Of a stretch of 64,000 nucleotides of DNA, positions 62,327-64,000 are shown one piece after another; position 1 is the stretch's first letter, and every line of letters begins with the position of its first letter. The notes beneath the pieces are model-generated. The model was not told where the DNA came from. It searched no databases and worked only from the letters and a program-made list of their open reading frames with translations. Origin of the DNA: Paraburkholderia sp. GTDB taxonomy: Bacteria > Pseudomonadota > Gammaproteobacteria > Burkholderiales > Burkholderiaceae. Both the position numbers and the translations under genes were made by a program. Location of the stretch: positions 156,764 through 220,763 of the forward strand of contig NZ_JAMXLH010000032.1 of the NCBI RefSeq assembly GCF_024281035.1. The letters are read 5' to 3'.

Positions 62327-64000
62327 ATGGCGAGCAACACAGAGCTTTTTACTGCCGGACACGGCGGGTTGGTGCCGCAGGGCGACGCTGCACGTCAGGC
62401 GGTCGATGCTCTGCGTGGCTATGCGTATCAGGTGACGGCAGCTGCGCTTGCCTGGCTGGACATCGACGCACAGGGCCGGCTGTTTCTGGAAGTTGCGGAA
62501 GATTACGCAGTGATCGCCCGTGGCGCCCTTGAAGCAGTTCAGGTCAGGGACACTGAAATGTCGGGATCGATCACTCTCAACTCGGCTGGAGTGCGGGAGG
62601 CGATCGCCAGTTTTGTGTCGTTGAGCGAGCGTAACCCGACGGCGGATGTCCGGTTACGCTACCTCACGACTTCAGAGATCGGGACCGAACGGTCAATCAG
62701 CGACCGGCCTGGCGGAATTGCAGGTCTCGCGTATTGGCGCAATGCTGCAACAGGCGCTGATGTCGCGCCGCTGAGGTCGATCCTCGAGAACGACGGCTTT
62801 GCGCTGCCAGTGCAGGGGTTTGTGAAAGCCAGGGATGACGAAGCCGTTCGCAGCGATCTGCTGCGCAGGATTCACTGGGACTGCGGCAAGCCGGACCTCG
62901 CCGCACTGCGCCTGGAACTGGAGGAGCGGCTTGTTCTGATTGGCCGCGATGTATTCAGACTTGCCGCGCCCGAAGCGAAACGCCTTGCCGACGTACTTAT
63001 CTATTGTGTGTTGCAAAGGAGCATTGCGAGCAGGGTGGAAGAACGCATTCTGACGCGCTCCGGCCTTTATGCAACCGTGGATGAGGCTACCCGGATCTTC
63101 GTGCCGCGCGCGACGGCCGACCTGATGACGCTGCTCACTTCTGGACTTGCCAATTCGCTGTTAGGACAGCAGAACGCGGGCGTCCACCTCGCCCTCGCTG
63201 AACCAGGCTGGATTATCGACGGCAGTGCACTGCCCTCCGGACGGCGCATGGTCCCCCGTACAGCAATCGAGTCCGGCGTGACTGAACTGGTCCGTCGGCT
63301 TGGCGCCAGTTTCATCGTCGGCGCAAGCGGCCTTGGAAAGTCCTCGATTGCGCAGGTCGTGGCGAGACGTCTGGCCGGGAGCTTCGTGGTCGTGGAGTTC
63401 CGGGGTGTTGACGCGCACGAGACGCGGAGTCGACTGGATGCACTGGTCTCGCGCATTGGGGCCCTTCAGGCGCGCACGATTATCCTGGACGATCTGAACG
63501 CATTTAACGACGCACTCGTAGCTTCGTCGCTCGCGATTCTCTTTGAGGCGTTGCGAAGGCGCGATCTCGCCGTTATCGTCACGTGCTATTTCGCGCCGAC
63601 GGCGACATCCCTTTTCAATGCCGGGCTCGCTCCGGACTGCCGGATCGACTGTCCGTACTTTACGGCAGAAGAAACAGCGGATCTGGTCACGCTTTACGGC
63701 GGCGACCCCAAACTATGGGGGCGTCTGGCTCATGTCGCCGGTGCATCTGGGCACCCACAACTGGTCCACGCCTTTGTATCAGAGATGGGCGCGCGCGGCT
63801 GGCCAGCCAGTGCGATCGGGGAGTTTCTTGCCCGAGGTCTTTCGTCGGACGACGTCGAGGCAGTGCGGGAGGCCGCAAGGCGGGCACTGGTATCGGCACT
63901 CCCGGAAAACGCGCGAACGCTCCTTTATCGGCTGAGCCTGGCATCAGGCCACTTCGACCGCGCCATGGCGTTGTCTATCGCACAGGTGCCGGAGCCCGTC
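62327..64000 (+). CDS. STAND-type NTPase with degenerate nuclease-like N-terminus (partial)
   Basis: The frame is open from the ATG at 62327 to the window edge (558 codons), so the C-terminal sensor part is missing. Residues about 27-90 (ALRGYAYQVTAAALAWL, LEVAEDY, VQVRDTE) follow the plan of the DUF4297/Cap4-like PD-(D/E)xK nuclease domain, but the catalytic Lys of the VQxK motif is Arg74. An NTPase domain follows with Walker A GASGLGKS (332-339) and Walker B-like TIILDDLNA (D388, D389). Similar nuclease-STAND proteins (Avs type) sense phage proteins. Substrate and sensor are unknown. Confidence 0.7.
   Translation, partial: MASNTELFTAGHGGLVPQGDAARQAVDALRGYAYQVTAAALAWLDIDAQGRLFLEVAEDYAVIARGALEAVQVRDTEMSGSITLNSAGVREAIASFVSLSERNPTADVRLRYLTTSEIGTERSISDRPGGIAGLAYWRNAATGADVAPLRSILENDGFALPVQGFVKARDDEAVRSDLLRRIHWDCGKPDLAALRLELEERLVLIGRDVFRLAAPEAKRLADVLIYCVLQRSIASRVEERILTRSGLYATVDEATRIFVPRATADLMTLLTSGLANSLLGQQNAGVHLALAEPGWIIDGSALPSGRRMVPRTAIESGVTELVRRLGASFIVGASGLGKSSIAQVVARRLAGSFVVVEFRGVDAHETRSRLDALVSRIGALQARTIILDDLNAFNDALVASSLAILFEALRRRDLAVIVTCYFAPTATSLFNAGLAPDCRIDCPYFTAEETADLVTLYGGDPKLWGRLAHVAGASGHPQLVHAFVSEMGARGWPASAIGEFLARGLSSDDVEAVREAARRALVSALPENARTLLYRLSLASGHFDRAMALSIAQVPEPV

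Overview
The window looks like a GC-rich betaproteobacterial replicon, most likely Burkholderia/Paraburkholderia or a close relative. This is inferred from gene families, codon use and the mix of metabolic genes with mobile DNA; there is no rRNA or tRNA here to confirm it. I found no CRISPR array and no tRNA gene.

Layout. (1) 1-8.3 kb: on the minus strand, a tonB-exbB-exbD energy module, a large secreted beta-propeller/phosphoesterase and a TonB-dependent outer-membrane receptor, probably a nutrient-scavenging locus. (2) 8.3-19.4 kb: an insertion remnant and a hypothetical gene, then a Tn7/Tn5053-like transposition module (TnsB/TniA-type DDE transposase, TnsC/TniB-type ATPase, two TniQ-type zinc-finger proteins, an XRE regulator and small cargo ORFs). 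(3) 19.4-32.7 kb: ordinary metabolic and regulatory genes: cupin, decayed GMC oxidoreductase, divergent MocR/PaiB pair, monooxygenase-like protein, Lrp regulator, PLP sulfur-amino-acid enzyme, EamA exporter, XRE-cupin regulator, B3/B4 protein, a four-gene polar amino-acid ABC importer, and a guanidine-II riboswitch in front of an SMR (Gdx/SugE) exporter. (4) 33.15-35.21 kb: a complete IS21-family element with a 4-bp target duplication. (5) 35.4-44.3 kb: homoserine dehydrogenase, aldehyde dehydrogenase, DapA-family enzyme, two LysR regulators, a class II aldolase and a second PLP gamma-lyase/synthase, suggesting homoserine/aspartate-semialdehyde and sulfur amino-acid metabolism. (6) 44.9-48.5 kb: two small HAD proteins, a solitary Xre/ParS-type antitoxin and a KfrA-like coiled-coil DNA-binding protein with a conspicuous double-palindrome operator.

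(7) 48.6-64 kb is the most interesting part: a tyrosine recombinase followed by a dense run of defence-like genes. In order: a LexA-like S24 repressor translationally coupled to a DUF5131 (Gp37/Gp68, three-Cys) protein and two different TcmP partner proteins; an AAA+ ATPase followed by a deoxyribosyltransferase/DUF4406-like protein and a PEP-synthase-like ATP-grasp protein; a SIR2-HerA pair in which sir2 is split by a frame change; and, divergently, the start of a STAND-type NTPase with a degenerate nuclease-like N-terminus that runs off the window. The AAA+/nucleotide-enzyme/ATP-grasp trio and the LexA/DUF5131/TcmP2 cassette are the best candidates for undescribed systems.

Limits: family calls come from reading motifs by eye. 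No homology search, structure prediction or promoter software was run.
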